Position numbers and translations under genes: made by a program
Shown here: positions 22,958 to 34,147 of the stretch, in pieces
Layout: each line of letters begins with the position of its first letter
How positions within the stretch are numbered: position 1 is the first letter of the stretch
DNA from: Acephala macrosclerotiorum
Taxonomy: Eukaryota; Ascomycota; Leotiomycetes; Helotiales; Mollisiaceae
DNA length: 64,000 bases
Direction of reading: 5' to 3'
NCBI GenBank assembly: GCA_014904845.1
Contig: MU119277.1
Coordinates: forward strand, 147,445-211,444
Notes under the pieces: model-generated
What the model was told of the DNA's origin: nothing
Database searches by the model: none
The model's input: the letters and a program-made list of their open reading frames with translations, nothing else

Positions 22958-25377
22958 GCTGCTGAACAGGAGAGGAGATTACAGCTTCTCAACGCAAGCC
23001 GCTGGCGAAGAAAGTGAACAGCGTGCGTGAGAGCAGATGCCGTGATGGTAAATTCGACCAGGGTGAAAGGTGGGCCTTACGAAGACATGGGAATTATCTT
23101 CAACAACATCGACGTTAATGACGACCAGGGTATTGATGGGGGTCGCTGCCCTATACCATCACGCAATTCGAGAAAGCGTTATGAAGGTGGTGTGATAAAC
23201 GAGTTTGGAGAGCTCAACATGTGCCTCTTTGCAGAAGTGCGCAGTTTCGTGGTCATAGGGAATAGGTCTACACATATAGCAAGGATCTGCCACTGGCGCC
23301 ACGCCTCTGGAATAAGAAATCCGATTTAGAAAGAGGGCCCGAAGGACGTATTGCAATACATGAATTGTTTATAGGCGACTGTGTAAAACCTAACAAATCA
23401 AGAGCAAGCAGGTTCACCTCCCGCGGAACTTGAAGTCCAATCAGAGAAGCAAAGGGGTCGTTCAATGCTCAGGATCAAGTTCCTTCAACACCTACATGTT
23501 CTCGATTAATATTGCCAAGATATGTGTAGGGATTGGAGTGAGCTATCAAAGCTCCACAAAGTGTATGGTAGATTAACCCAACGAAAGTTCTGTCGTAGCA
23601 CAGAGGACCCTGCATGAAAGAAGGCGGTGCGGGTGGATGCGGGTGTGCAACATCTCCAATAGCTTTTGCATTAGCCTCAGGGATGCGGTGCCGGTATCGT
23701 CACTGGAACAGTGAGGGGGTATTGGCCTTATATTAACTCGTTGAAGGTTGATGCATTCAAAAGCGGCAAGTATAGGGCAGAGGATCGAAGGCTGCGTGCT
23801 GCATGGCACATGGAGCTAAGAGAGGACGAGACAGCCCGTAGTTGCCCTACATACAAGAACGATGTGCAGGAGAGTTGATATCAGCAGATGAAAACCACCC
23901 CCCATTCGAGTCGTTCTGAGTGGCACGCTATTTCAGCCCTTCAATGTGGGAGTAGGGGCATGCCAGTGTGTGGATAGGCAAGACCCCACACTGTTGATGG
24001 TTGCCCATGAGCTGTCCTGTCCTTGCGATGGCCTGGTGATATGACCCTCGGAGATGCATCCATTGCCGGATTTTGGATGAAACGGTGCTCGTCGCAGATC
24101 AGACACATTATACTACGGAATAAATCCGTCTCCGCTATGTTGGGATTGGGATGGGGATTGGGACTTGTCCGAAAAATGGTAGGGGCTGTGCTTGAGGAGG
24201 GCAGAACGGAGGCATGGCCAGATGGTTGGCTTCGAATCAGGTCCTCCGGTGCCGGTGTACCGGGTGTAGGTAGAGTCGACGAATAGATGGGACGAATGTC
24301 AGCGTCGTATTTCGCACAGTAGGCACCTCCGTAATTTCCTCGCATTGCCAGCCTTCGTCTTGTCTTGAGGAAATGATTCCTCTCCACCACAACCTCCTGC
24401 GAAGGACGCGCGATGGCCATGCAAAGGAGGGGCAGGCACTCGTGGCGCGTTGGTGGCACCAAGACATGCTTGATGGAGTTGTTGATGAGTGGATCGATGG
24501 CAGCGAGATCTCCTGCTGTGATCCTCAAGAACGGCTAGGATGCAGAGTTGAGCAGAGAATCTCTGGACAGGGGAAGACCACTCACCATCGCATCGGAACG
24601 TTGGTCAGATAAGATTGGAACAGCCAGCAGGAGAGGAGGGTTGGTGATGCAGGCGCAGGGCAGGCATGCTGCTGTCGAGCTGCAGGATCACCTGATGAGT
24701 CCTCAGTAAGTCTCGAGAGTCCTTGCCTCTGTCTTTCTGAATTGCAATAAGTAGTCAAGCTACCTTTCCGCTGAATTTTTTTTTCTTTTCCATTTTTTGA
24801 AATCGTCGGATGGCAGTCGAGTTCTGGTTCTGGGATGGATTGGTGGATGTTCTTCATTCTGCCATTCGATAGCTGGACGATAAAATGACAGCTCCGTTGG
24901 TACGAAATTTTGCCAGCCAATCAAAAGGCGCGTTCGTCGTCGCCCCCAAAGTGGAGCCACGATCAGAACTCACGTCAATAACAACCTCCTCACGATAGCA
25001 TCTGATAGACTTCTCCAACACCATTTATTTTTCGAACTCAGCTTTATTGTCCTTCCTACGCCCTTCGACCACCCGAACAAGCAAAAATGGTCGACTGAAG
25101 CCCACAGCCTCAACTACGAGTCCGCGAGCGAAGGTCAACCGACAGCGCGGGGCAGGTACACCAGCAAATTCTGCATCGCACGCACTTCCTTGACGTCGCA
25201 AGGCCATCGCCGCTCCGAACAGCACCAGTATATCAGAGATTGCCCACTGGGGAATGCCTACGCCCGATAGAGTTCCAGTCGTCGATATATAGAGACGTCT
25301 CGCAGACTCTCTGTCCTCGTCGAGTCGTACCGCGCTAAACAGCCCACTTGCACGACGCCCAGCTTGTACTGCACATC
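22958..25377. other. 2.4-kb stretch with one weak coding candidate
   Basis: The minus frame 24528-23941 opens at TTG but follows a plausible intron (donor GTGAGT near 24595, acceptor GCAG near 24511). It reads GDLAAIDPLINNSIKHVLVP, then RHECLPLLCMAIARP, then a Ser/Pro/Thr-rich tail. It may be an exon of a small gene, but the upstream exon could not be fixed in frame. At 25000-25008 ATCTGATAG resembles the SreA-type GATA site (ATCWGATAA) upstream of the siderophore gene. Nothing else is recognised. Confidence 0.3.
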
Positions 25378-27084
25378 ATGGCCCCGACGCAAAACATCGT
25401 CCACCTTCCCAATGGCCAGAATCTGACTGTTATACCTGTCTTCGGAGGCTTTTTCTTCAAATCTAATGACCTGAATATCCACCACAATGTCTTCCCAGCT
25501 GGTTGGACGGTGATTTTGCAGACGGAAGACGATGCCGACGAGCACATGCGCGACCCAGAAACACAGGATGAGCTCAGCGGCATGCAGAAGGAGAAGAAGC
25601 GCCACATACATCCTTTCAAGCAGCCGACGCTGTGGAACGATAACCTTTTCATCTCTTCGATCTCGAATCCATCCAGCAACGACTTCAAGAGCCCTTCGAG
25701 TCCTACACGGCAGATAGCAATGATGCTCTGGGCCTCTTTGTACTGGTACTTCCACCAACACGAGCCATCGCCGTACCTCACCACCGATGCATCGAAAAAC
25801 ACACCAGACGAAGGAAAGCCAAGAGGAGAATGGCGTATAAACATTAAACGCGAGGGCGTGTTTCGAGGTCGGAACTTGATACAAAAGCTGGAAAGGATGG
25901 GCCTGCTATGTTCCGAGGACTCGAGTGTGGGCGTCAATCCTGAAGAGAATACGCCTGAAGGGTGGTCAGAGATGTTCACTACTCGGAGAACTTACTGGCA
26001 ACTCTCTGCCAAGTTGTTCCTCTTCACTTTGACTCCTACTGCAGGTGGATCCACGTTCCCGGGATCTCCATACAACAGTAGGCCAAATTCACCTGTTCGT
26101 GGTGAGAACCGGAACCCCTCTCCGAACTATGGAGATACTTCGGAGTCTGTTGTTGCACCTCCCACAAGTCCTGGTCTATGGAACTCCACGGCTCCAGGAC
26201 CGTTTTCATCTGGTAGCCATCTGCCTACGTATTTCCCTCCGCCACCGCTGCCGTATACGACCACAGCCAGCGTTCGCCATCCAATGCGCCCCAAACCTCC
26301 GAGGCAAGGAGAAATATTCTACACTCGGTTTATCCCCAGCATAGGGCAGTATCTGGCATTCCGAACAGCTTCCGCCTCTCCTCGACCTGTTGCGTATAAC
26401 GGCCCGACTACCTCATTGAACCCGCCTAAACATCACCAAACTGCCTCACTTTCCTCTGTACCAGCACGTGTTTCAATTGCATCAGTCGCAGATGTCACGC
26501 CTCCCTCACCTACCGCGGAAACGCAAGACACCACGCTATTGACCGATCTTCAGCTTTTGAACAAGTGGATGAACGATCCACGCGTGTCAAAGTTCTGGGG
26601 CTGTTCAGGGCCTCAAAGTACGCAAGAATCTTTCCTCAAAACTAATCTTACCTCCAAGAACTCTTTTCCTGCAATCGGTCTCTGGGACGGGAAGCCATTT
26701 GGATATTTTGAAATTTATTGGGTAAAAGAGGACATTCTGGGCAAGCATTTGGGCGATCGAGCTGGTGACTACGATCGAGGTGTCCATGTGTTGGTCGGCG
26801 AGAACGACTTCAGAGGGAAACAGAGAGTTAAGGCTTGGATCACCTCCTTGGCTCATTGGGCATTTATGCAAGACTATAGAACGAATGCTGTAGTTTTAGA
26901 GCCAAGGGTCGATAACGAGAGGTATGGCTTGATATCTTCCAAGTTTCACTAACTCACATTTTTCAGATTCATCTCCTATCTCAACGAGGCCGGTTTCCTC
27001 AAGGAAGGGGAAGTCACTTTTCCGCATAAGCAAAGCGCGTTTGTGAAGTTACGAAGGGAGAACTTCGAGGCACCTCTTTTATAA
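25378..27084 (+). CDS. sidL: hydroxyornithine N-acyltransferase for siderophore synthesis (SidL/SidF type)
   Basis: Transfers an acyl group to N5-hydroxyornithine to build the hydroxamate of fungal siderophores. Exon 1 is 25378-26921 and exon 2 is 26967-27084; the 45-bp intron has CACTAAC before the acceptor. CDS 1662 nt, 553 aa, from ATG 25378 (MAPTQNIVHLPNGQNL). The N-terminal third (VFGGFFFKSNDLNIHH, SPTRQIAMMLWASLYWYFHQ, GEWRINIKREGVFRGRNL) is the fungus-specific half of the family. A Pro/Ser-rich linker follows. The C-terminal GNAT-fold AlcB/IucB-like domain (about 390-553) has LLNKWMNDPRVSKFWG, FGYFEIYWVKEDILG and DRGVHVLVGEN, and ends FVKLRRENFEAPLL. SidL (acetyl, ferricrocin) and SidF (anhydromevalonyl, fusarinine/TAFC) share this architecture. 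I favour SidL on overall look, but the choice is not proven. Confidence 0.82.
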
Positions 27085-27748
27085 TCTCACGATATTTATA
27101 ACTGAAAAAGGAAAGTAACTTCCAGTAAATATATCAATCTACTTGCTACCAACTCTTCATGTTCCCCAATCATAAAGAGCCCAAACGATATAATATTTCA
27201 CCAACTTTGTAACCCAAAAGGAGAATTTATTCCTCTAGGCTGCTTTGATGAGCCGGTGGCACTATGAAACAAATACCAAATTTCCATGCAAACCACGCGA
27301 TGGGGCTAATGAATTCTAGAGATATTGAAGATCTAAAATGACTGCTTGACGCCACGGTACTAACTTTAACAAAACGCTGTTGGCTTGGAAGTGCGTTGAC
27401 CGAATCTGAGCAAGTGTGGTTGGAGGCCAAAATTCCTTCCAACCTGAATAAACATTCACCTGCCGGGCGCAGGAACGATGCCACTACAAAGTGACGCCTA
27501 ACGCGTGAGAACTGAGGCGTCAAGACGGCCATAGCCTTATTGTCAGCCGTTTTTCATACATTAAATACGAAGTGATCCAATTGTCGCTTCGAGTATAAAT
27601 TCTCCTACTAGTTCTTCCCAAACCGCGTTTCTTTCTCCCACTCCACTTCCCACCTCCAAGACCTTTATCACTCCCTCTTCTCGAGGATTCCTTCATCCTA
27701 CTACACCTTCTTTGCAAGCAAAGCATAAACCTCACACCGCCGGGCAAG
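27085..27748. other. intergenic, no gene seen
   Basis: 3' flank of the acyltransferase gene and promoter of the former lipoxygenase gene, with a TATA-like GTATAAAT at about 27593. Confidence 0.4.
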
Positions 27749-29508
27749 ATGCTCTCCATTAACTTCACTGTAGTGCTTCTGGCACTTCTAGTGGTTGACA
27801 AGGCTCTTGTTTTCCCTCGTGAGGTCCGCCAAGGCATCAATCGTACCTTGGCTACAATTCCTCAGCATGATGTCAATTCTTCGTTTCGTGCTCAAGGCAT
27901 TGCCTTCAAGAGACAAGGTTGGGTTTATGGTAAATTCACATTCTCCTTCCTTCCTCGTCGACGACGCTACCTCGATTGCGATCTCTGGTCTCACCTTGCG
28001 AGATTTGCAATCGAGCGGTCGTCTCTTCTTGGTCGGCCACAGCTACCAGGCCAAGGACCCAACAACAGCCGGCCGTTATGGAGGAGCTTGTACTGCATAC
28101 TTCTACATCAGCCCATCATCTGGCAACATCCTGCCCCTGGCCATCAAGACAAACACTGATGCTAATCTGACTTACACCCCATTAGACGCTGTAAACGATT
28201 GGCTTTTTGCCAAGATCTTGTTCAATGTCAATGATCTCTTTAACCCAGGTGGCTTCTTCGACCAGGGCTTCTTTAGTAACAGCACAGGCGCCGTCCAGTT
28301 CGTCAACGACCACTACCCCACTGCTGGCGCTTTTCAAGTCCATTTCCTGGAGAACAACCTTACCGCTCGCGGACTGATCAACAGCGCGTTCGGACCAGCA
28401 TTGAAGAACTCTTCCTCTACATGATGCCAAGGCTATCAAGAAGGTGATCACTAACTTGTAACGAGCTGGGCTTTACGGGTTTGTGCGCTCAGGGTATTTT
28501 CGAAGAAAATAGGGAATAAAACCTCGAATTATAGACGATTAAAGGCTTGAAAACGCAATTCAACTAAAATGAAACCCGAAGTTAAGATTTGAGATAAATT
28601 GAAAAAGTAGTGCTTGTAAAGTTTTAAAGTGATAGTCATGACTTTTGGAGTTTGTAAGCCAAAAAATAGCTCGCTAAAAGCGAAAAAATGCCCTGTGGAG
28701 CACGGACCCGTAAAGCCCAGCTCGTAAGTATTGTGCTTCTATGTTCATCCCACTGCTGGAACAGCCACCTTCTCAGTTTCTTCGACTGCAGCATGCAAAC
28801 TTTCATCGACACTTACTACGCCAGCAACGCCGACATATTAGCAGACGCATCGTCATCGACTTCCCCTGCGTTGTCACCAATGGTCACGACTAATCCAGAA
28901 GGCCGGATCTCGTCAACATCTTGACACATTTTGCCTACCTCACCGGTGTCGTGTACGTTCCCCCTTCTTTGCCATCATTGTTTCATAGTACTGTCTTCAA
29001 CAAGCCATCACACCCTCAACACAGATGATCCCGTCGCCTCCCTCGGCACATTGCTCTTCCACCCTATGGCCTTGTACGCCCACTCGCAACAACCAAGAAC
29101 CTCAGCTCAATCCTCCCCTTCCTCCCACCCGTCCCACAAGCTCTCTTCAAAATCTTCCTCTTAGCTGGCTTCAACCGTCCTCAATTCGACTCCCAGAACC
29201 GCACTTTGGCCTATGCATACTCCGATCCTACCTTCTTGTCGAATTTTGGAACTGGTAGTGCGGTTGCGAATGCGGCAGAGACTTATAGGCAGAAGATGTT
29301 GAGTATTAGTGCGGGTGTTAGGGCTAGGAAGTTTGGGGAGGATGGGTTGTGTTTGGGGATGCCTTTTGTTTGGCGCTCTCGTGAGTTTTCTTTCTTTTCC
29401 CTTGCTTCAATCCTGATTCCTGAATTTCATTATCCTCCTCCGATGATAATGGCTAACGGTTTGATAAACAGTTGATCCAGGAACCATTCCTTTCTTCTTC
29501 GCCGTCTG
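27749..29508 (+). pseudogene. lipoxygenase (Mn-lipoxygenase-like), multiply broken
   Basis: Fragments of one fungal lipoxygenase in order. The start has a signal peptide (MLSINFTVVLLALLVVDKAL). After a jump of frame come GLTLRDLQSSGRLFLVGHSY, SGNILPLAIKTNTDANLTY and DWLFAKILFNVNDLF, then at once NPGGFFDQGFFSNSTGA and LTARGLINSAFGPALKN. The motif TFIDTYYASNADILADA appears at 28800, then LVNILTHFAYLTGV (28902-28950), HTLNTDDPVASLGTLLFHP, LPPVPQALFKIFLLAGFNRP, LAYAYSDPTFLSNFGTGSAV and GLCLGMPFVWRS. A clean last intron leads to LDPGTIPFFFAV and stop at 29508. The C-terminal Val is the metal ligand in this family. Lesions include missing blocks in the N-terminal half, loss of the region with the HxxxH metal-binding helix between NVNDLF and NPGG, frameshifts near 28418 and 29083, internal stops, and about 340 bp of unrelated sequence (28455-28790). 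Confidence 0.85.
28455..28790. other. unrelated insert inside the lipoxygenase pseudogene
   Basis: Between AKAIKKVITNL and TFIDTYYASN, which should be nearly adjacent, lie about 340 bp that are A-richer and encode no lipoxygenase sequence. Origin unknown. Confidence 0.4.
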
Positions 29509-30524
29509 AATCCTTTGACTTCGATTTCTCGTCCTCATTCTCTCACTTGGACTGAACACTGATGGAGTAAATATCGATGGTAGTGTTTGGCGTGGTAGGT
29601 TGGCTTAGCTTTTAGGGTTTGGAGTTTACACCGTTTTGCTTCTTGCTCTTGATTCTTGCTTGAGCCTAGATGCATGTGGTTTAGAGTGGTTTGTCTAGAT
29701 TCATGGAGTCTTGATTGGTGTGATAATTGGAGAGGGGGAGGCGATACCTTGCAGTGGAATGTAAAACTTTTGCAAGCAACATTTCGTTGATGGTTTCCGT
29801 GTGTAGTAAAAGGGAGCTTGCGTGTTGCGAGGGAGATGGTTGGCAAGTGCTACCTACGCCGAGGTTGAGTTATCCATCAAGTACGGCGCTCATGTTCGAG
29901 CGGACAGTCTTTCGAGAAAGTTCCGATGCGAGAGCTTCGGTGGGGAATGTGTCTGGAATCTTAGCTGGTCTCGGCTTCTCGTCTTCAGCTTCATCATCGT
30001 CCTCGGCAGTGACGATCTCTTTGTTGACTTCTCTCTGCAGCATCCTCATTTTCAACAATGCTTGGTGTCGCAGTCGAGAACGTGGAATATGGTTGAGCGT
30101 TGTACTTTGAGGTTTTGGAGGCTGTGAGGGCTAGGCTGGCAAGTTTGAGTGCTGCTGGTTGCTGCACATCTAATAACGCCAACAAGTTTGGATTCATTGG
30201 ACTTGATGAAGTAGAAGAGTTCTTTTCTAGGCCGTATCAACCTTTATCTCTAATGGGGTCACCTCTTTCCCACCTTCGTTATGTCTATTTCAAAGCGAGA
30301 GTTAAGTGTTTTATATCAAGCTCTCATGCTCACAAGAAAACAACGAGGAATGAGATCAGGATCGAGAATCGAGAATCGAGACCGAACCTCGAAGAATATG
30401 ACACCAAGCTGCATATCTTGCGATAACAAAACCGAATCTAAACCTAAAGAAAGAGCAACGAAGCTACACCCATGCATCAACCCCTTCTCCCGCTCACCTC
30501 GCCCTATCCTCGTCCCCAACCCCT
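29509..30524. other. intergenic, no firm gene
   Basis: Three overlapping minus frames at 29870-30240 have some protein-like content (MRMLQREVNKEIVTAEDDDE, KPRPAKIPDTFPTE) but lie in different frames. They may be a decayed gene. A short GAGAATC repeat lies near 30360. Confidence 0.3.
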
Positions 30525-31414
30525 TCAACTCAAATCCAACCACCTCGCTTCTAATTGCCGTCCTTCCGCCTCCTTCAAACCCCTCTTCTGCACCTCTCTC
30601 AATGCGGTGACGTTCTTCCCGCTAGCGAGTGCTTCGGCGTAGTCTCGGATGTGGATATCGAGCATGGCGTTTGTGGCTTCTATTTCGAGGTATTCGCGTT
30701 CGGAGATCAGGCTTAGGGCTGGTTTCTCTTTCTGTCGTTTCGACACTGGGAGGTGTTACTGTAGTCTTGAGTTTTGGGGGGCCGGGTATAGGTGAAAGCG
30801 GATAGATATTAATGTGGGGGAGGATGAGAGTGGGTGAGGGTTTGAAGATGGATGGAGTGAGGGCGGGAATGTAGATGGAGCTTGAGGGGGAAAGGGGAGG
30901 TAAATTACATGCGCAAGACTCTGCAGCGGCGCTATTGGGGTTGTATATGGCGTCGGGTGGACTGTTTTCAAATGGGCGTCCCCAGTCTCATAAATCGTCG
31001 GGCAGCTACTGGCGTTGGAATCATGGCGACAGAGGTACCTTTCCGGCATATTATTAGCACAGTCTGAATAGAAGAAGGGGACGTTTGGGGGGAAGGGTGA
31101 AAGAAGAAAGACACCTACCAAAGTTCTTCAATCTGGACCTTGTCGACGTGTACTGGCGCAGGGGAACAGCTTATAGCAAACCCCTGACCATAATTTTCGC
31201 CATAATTATCGCAATGACAGGGATTGACATTCCAACATAGGAGCTTGGAGTTGCAGCCAGAGTCCGCTACGGCCCATCTCCATTGATATTGCATAACTCC
31301 CGAGTTATTATCAGCCTACAAATTAAGGTTGAAGAACCCGTAGTTGTAGCCCGGGCAGATGGCGAAACTTAGACGGATGAGGAATGGGAATAGGACGAGG
31401 ATGGGGATGTACAT
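30525..31414 (-). pseudogene. ten-cysteine secreted protein family, copy A (broken)
   Basis: Same gene layout as copies B and C. Exon 1 is 31414-31119 (signal peptide MYIPILVLFPFLIRLSFA, then ICPGYNY, NPCHCDN, PAPVHVDKVQIEELW), exon 2 starts at 31038 (YLCRHDSNASSCPT), and the last exon ends at 30525 (LISEREYLEIEATNAMLDIH, DYAEALASGKNVTALREVQK, QLEARWLDLS). Lesions: TAG at codon 33 (31318-31316), an exon 2 that is 23 nt longer than the 103 nt in B and C and so shifts frame before the conserved ESC, and a one-base shift in the last exon just after CRNDRKRN. An alternative acceptor (GACAG) could bypass that last shift but would drop the conserved CRND cysteine, and the TAG remains. Introns match the relatives in position and phase. 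Confidence 0.8.
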
Positions 31415-31978
31415 AATGAGTGTTGTGCGTAAGGTTTGTTGAAGTTGTAAGTTTTGGGTATGTAGGAAAAGCTTTGCTGAGTCACACTACGCTGCGCTGA
31501 CGAGGAAGGCAATACTTCATTCTTGCCTCTAAAATAATTGACTTCCAGGTATAGTAAGTTGGGCTTCAATTTGAGGCAGCAAAGTAAACTGACTAGATTT
31601 GCCACTTACCTGCGGAGTTGCTATACCTGATCGCACTTATTCTATTTTCTGATCTTTAAAACCATAGTTGGATGCAACTTGTACTCCTTTTCAATACAGG
31701 AGAAGGGTGAGGGGTGGTTTCCTAACTTATCGAATCCCCTTTACCCCACCTTCCCTTTTGGGACAGTTCTTGGCAGCGTCTCTTTGCGTTCATCTGGTCC
31801 TCCATTCTGAAAGAACTGCAGCTGCTTAACGAACTTCATCGAGGATGCGATTTGATATCAGATATAGTCTCAAAGTCTCGTAAAACCCATGCATGCCCCA
31901 TACGCTTCAAAAGTCGCGCCTATTATCAAGAAATGCTCTTCTTTTCCTTCCACCTCCCGATCCTTACCCCTCACTGAA
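31415..31978. other. intergenic between copies A and B
   Basis: Promoter side of copy A and 3' flank of copy B; no gene seen. Confidence 0.4.
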
Positions 31979-32732
31979 TTAGACAAGGTCAATATCTGCC
32001 CACCTGGCTGCCAATTGCATCTTCTTAGCATCTTTCAGTTCTCGCCTTTGTATTTCTCGCAAAGCAGTGACGTTCTTTCCGGTAGCAAGTGCATGTTCAT
32101 AATCGTGTTTATGAGTATCAAGCATTGCATTCGTATCTTCAATCGCTTGATACTCACGCTCGCTGATCAGACCTAATTCGAGATTTCGTTTTCCGTCGTT
32201 GCGGCACTAGAAATCTATTAGTATCAGATGAAAAGCAAGACTGGTATTGATATCTGAGGAATCTGGGAATCGAGGGTGAATACGTACACATGATTCAACA
32301 GGAGTCGGAGGCGAGAAAGTTGCTAGGAAGGAAGTATCAATCCACACCGTCGGACAACTTCCGGAATTAGGATCTCGACGACAAAGATACCTTTTTTTAT
32401 GCGTTTCATTAGCAAACAATAGGAAAAAGTAAGAGGAAAGGAAAAAAGACCCACCAGAGCCCATGAACTACGACTTTGTCAACGTGCACATCTAGCGCAG
32501 CGGAGCAGCCCATGCCATCGCATTGGGAACAAGGGTTGGTCCCCTTGTAGCATGCATCGACAGCGAGCCTGCAGTCATCGTCTGTAATTATCCATTCCCA
32601 TAGGGTTTTACCATCTCCAACGAAGTTGGGATCAATTGTCCCGTCATACGTTATGTGAAAAAATGCGTAGTCAAAGCCAGGGCAAATAGCTCGAGCGAGG
32701 CCGATGAGGAGGGAGACAACTGCGAAGTGCAT
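31979..32732 (-). CDS. ten-cysteine small secreted protein, copy B (candidate effector)
   Basis: Three exons: 32732-32455, 32390-32288 and 32206-31979, joined 609 nt, 202 aa. The signal peptide is MHFAVVSLLIGLARA, with mature start ICPGFDY. Ten cysteines in the mature chain share the spacing of the sister copies: ICPG, DDDC, DAC, NPC, SQC, MGC, YLC, GSC, ESC and CRND. Other shared motifs are VHVDKV at the end of exon 1 and, in the last exon, a charged helical segment (LISEREYQAIEDTNAMLDTH, YEHALATGKNVTALREIQRR, QLAARWADID). Small size, secretion signal, many cysteines, tandem paralogues and a transposon-rich setting suggest an effector or defence-related secreted protein. That is inference, and I recognise no named family. 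Confidence 0.8.
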
Positions 32733-34147
32733 GATGGACTTAGCTGAAGGTGGTGGGCTCGATTGGCTTGACTGACTTTTGTGAGGCGTATAAAAGAGTC
32801 CTGTTGAATATTTGAGACGAGGTAGGAAGTAATTAAGTGTAAGATAGACGGGGTTCTAAAGAGTTGATGTGGTAGGAGAGGATGAAACAGGAGGAGGTCA
32901 AGTTTGAGTCTTAAATACTTCTCAGCTTGGAGTATCTTGACTCAAAAGATACAGAGAGGTTTAGGGCCATCACGTTGTGATTCAGACATAAAGCCATTCC
33001 GTGACTCAGGACGAATATTGTAAAACTCATGCACTTTTCCAGGCAGTTTACAACTGGCAGTCCCTATCAAAACATCTCTCTCACAACCCCTCCTTACCTC
33101 ACCTACGCCAACCTCAGGTGCAGATCCATGTCATGAGTCAAGATGAATTCATATACAGTTCTGAATCACGAGGGAAATTTACCAGTTTTTCAAGGTTGAA
33201 TGCCGGCTTTCGCGGCCTTTCTGGCGTCTCGTGGGTCAAAGGACAGCAACCTCAACTTACTATCTCCCTCCACCATAATTCAACTATCATAGCAACCTGT
33301 TGATTCTTTTGCACCCATTACCATTGCGTACTACCTCATCACAGCTTTTTCGATACCCATTACAGCTGTCCTCTTAACTAAATACTAACAACGACTGCCA
33401 CTCCGTTAAAGTTTGCAAATAGGTGAATCCCTGCAACTGGTTTGGGCTTGGCTGCGCCCTTCCTCCAAACGTTCATGTTGGTAGTATCAACGTCCGTGGT
33501 CTCTGGTAAGTACATTTTTTCGCTCACTTTCAAGGAGTCAGGGTGGTGTACGTGAGTTGAAGTACGTAATGCTAACGAGTGGTGTTGGATAAGTGTCTGT
33601 GCCGTCCAGGCTCTAACTGTTCAATTTATTAAATCTATATTTGACTTTTTGATGATGCTTCTTCTTGCGTTTTCATTGCTATGAGTCTTGCAAGATCGTT
33701 TGTGCGACGTTGTAAGCTGACTTGGTCTTGGTTCTCCGAGCCGACCCCGCACTCTCAGGGGTGCCAAGACACTAAGCGAGAACCCCTTTATGGCTTTGGA
33801 AAACGACTTTTCTGGGCACTATTGCATTTACTCGTAATCAATAAGTACATTAAGCTCTCCTACAGCCAGAAATATCTAAATAAGGTGTTGATAGGAGTGA
33901 GATATCGAATACATGGTTGCTGTGTATGAGAAGTGCAGTTCGCTTATGAAAACCGTAAGAATCAAGAAACGAAGGATCTTGCAAAAGTTAGAACAAGTTC
34001 TGCGTTTCATTTGCAAGTCTCCGTCTAGTATTTAATATCATGCACGTAACGCAGTTCTATAATACAGCTTTCTAAATCCCGCAAAAGCCAACCCCTCACT
34101 CATCCCCGCACTCGAACACTCTCAGCCGAGAGTCAGTCCCAAGCCTT
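32733..34147. other. intergenic between copies B and C
   Basis: The promoter of copy B shares with that of copy C the string GTGAGGCGT and a TATCTTG-CTC-AAA-GATA block, so the duplicated unit includes upstream DNA. No other gene seen. Confidence 0.4.

Noticed and set aside
25258..25979. Two long minus frames opposite the siderophore gene
   Set aside because: Antisense shadows of a well-supported family member; no motif.
29870..30240. Protein-like minus frames (KPRPAKIPDTFPTE and neighbours)
   Set aside because: Three different frames that could not be joined by introns; possibly a decayed gene, but too weak to call.
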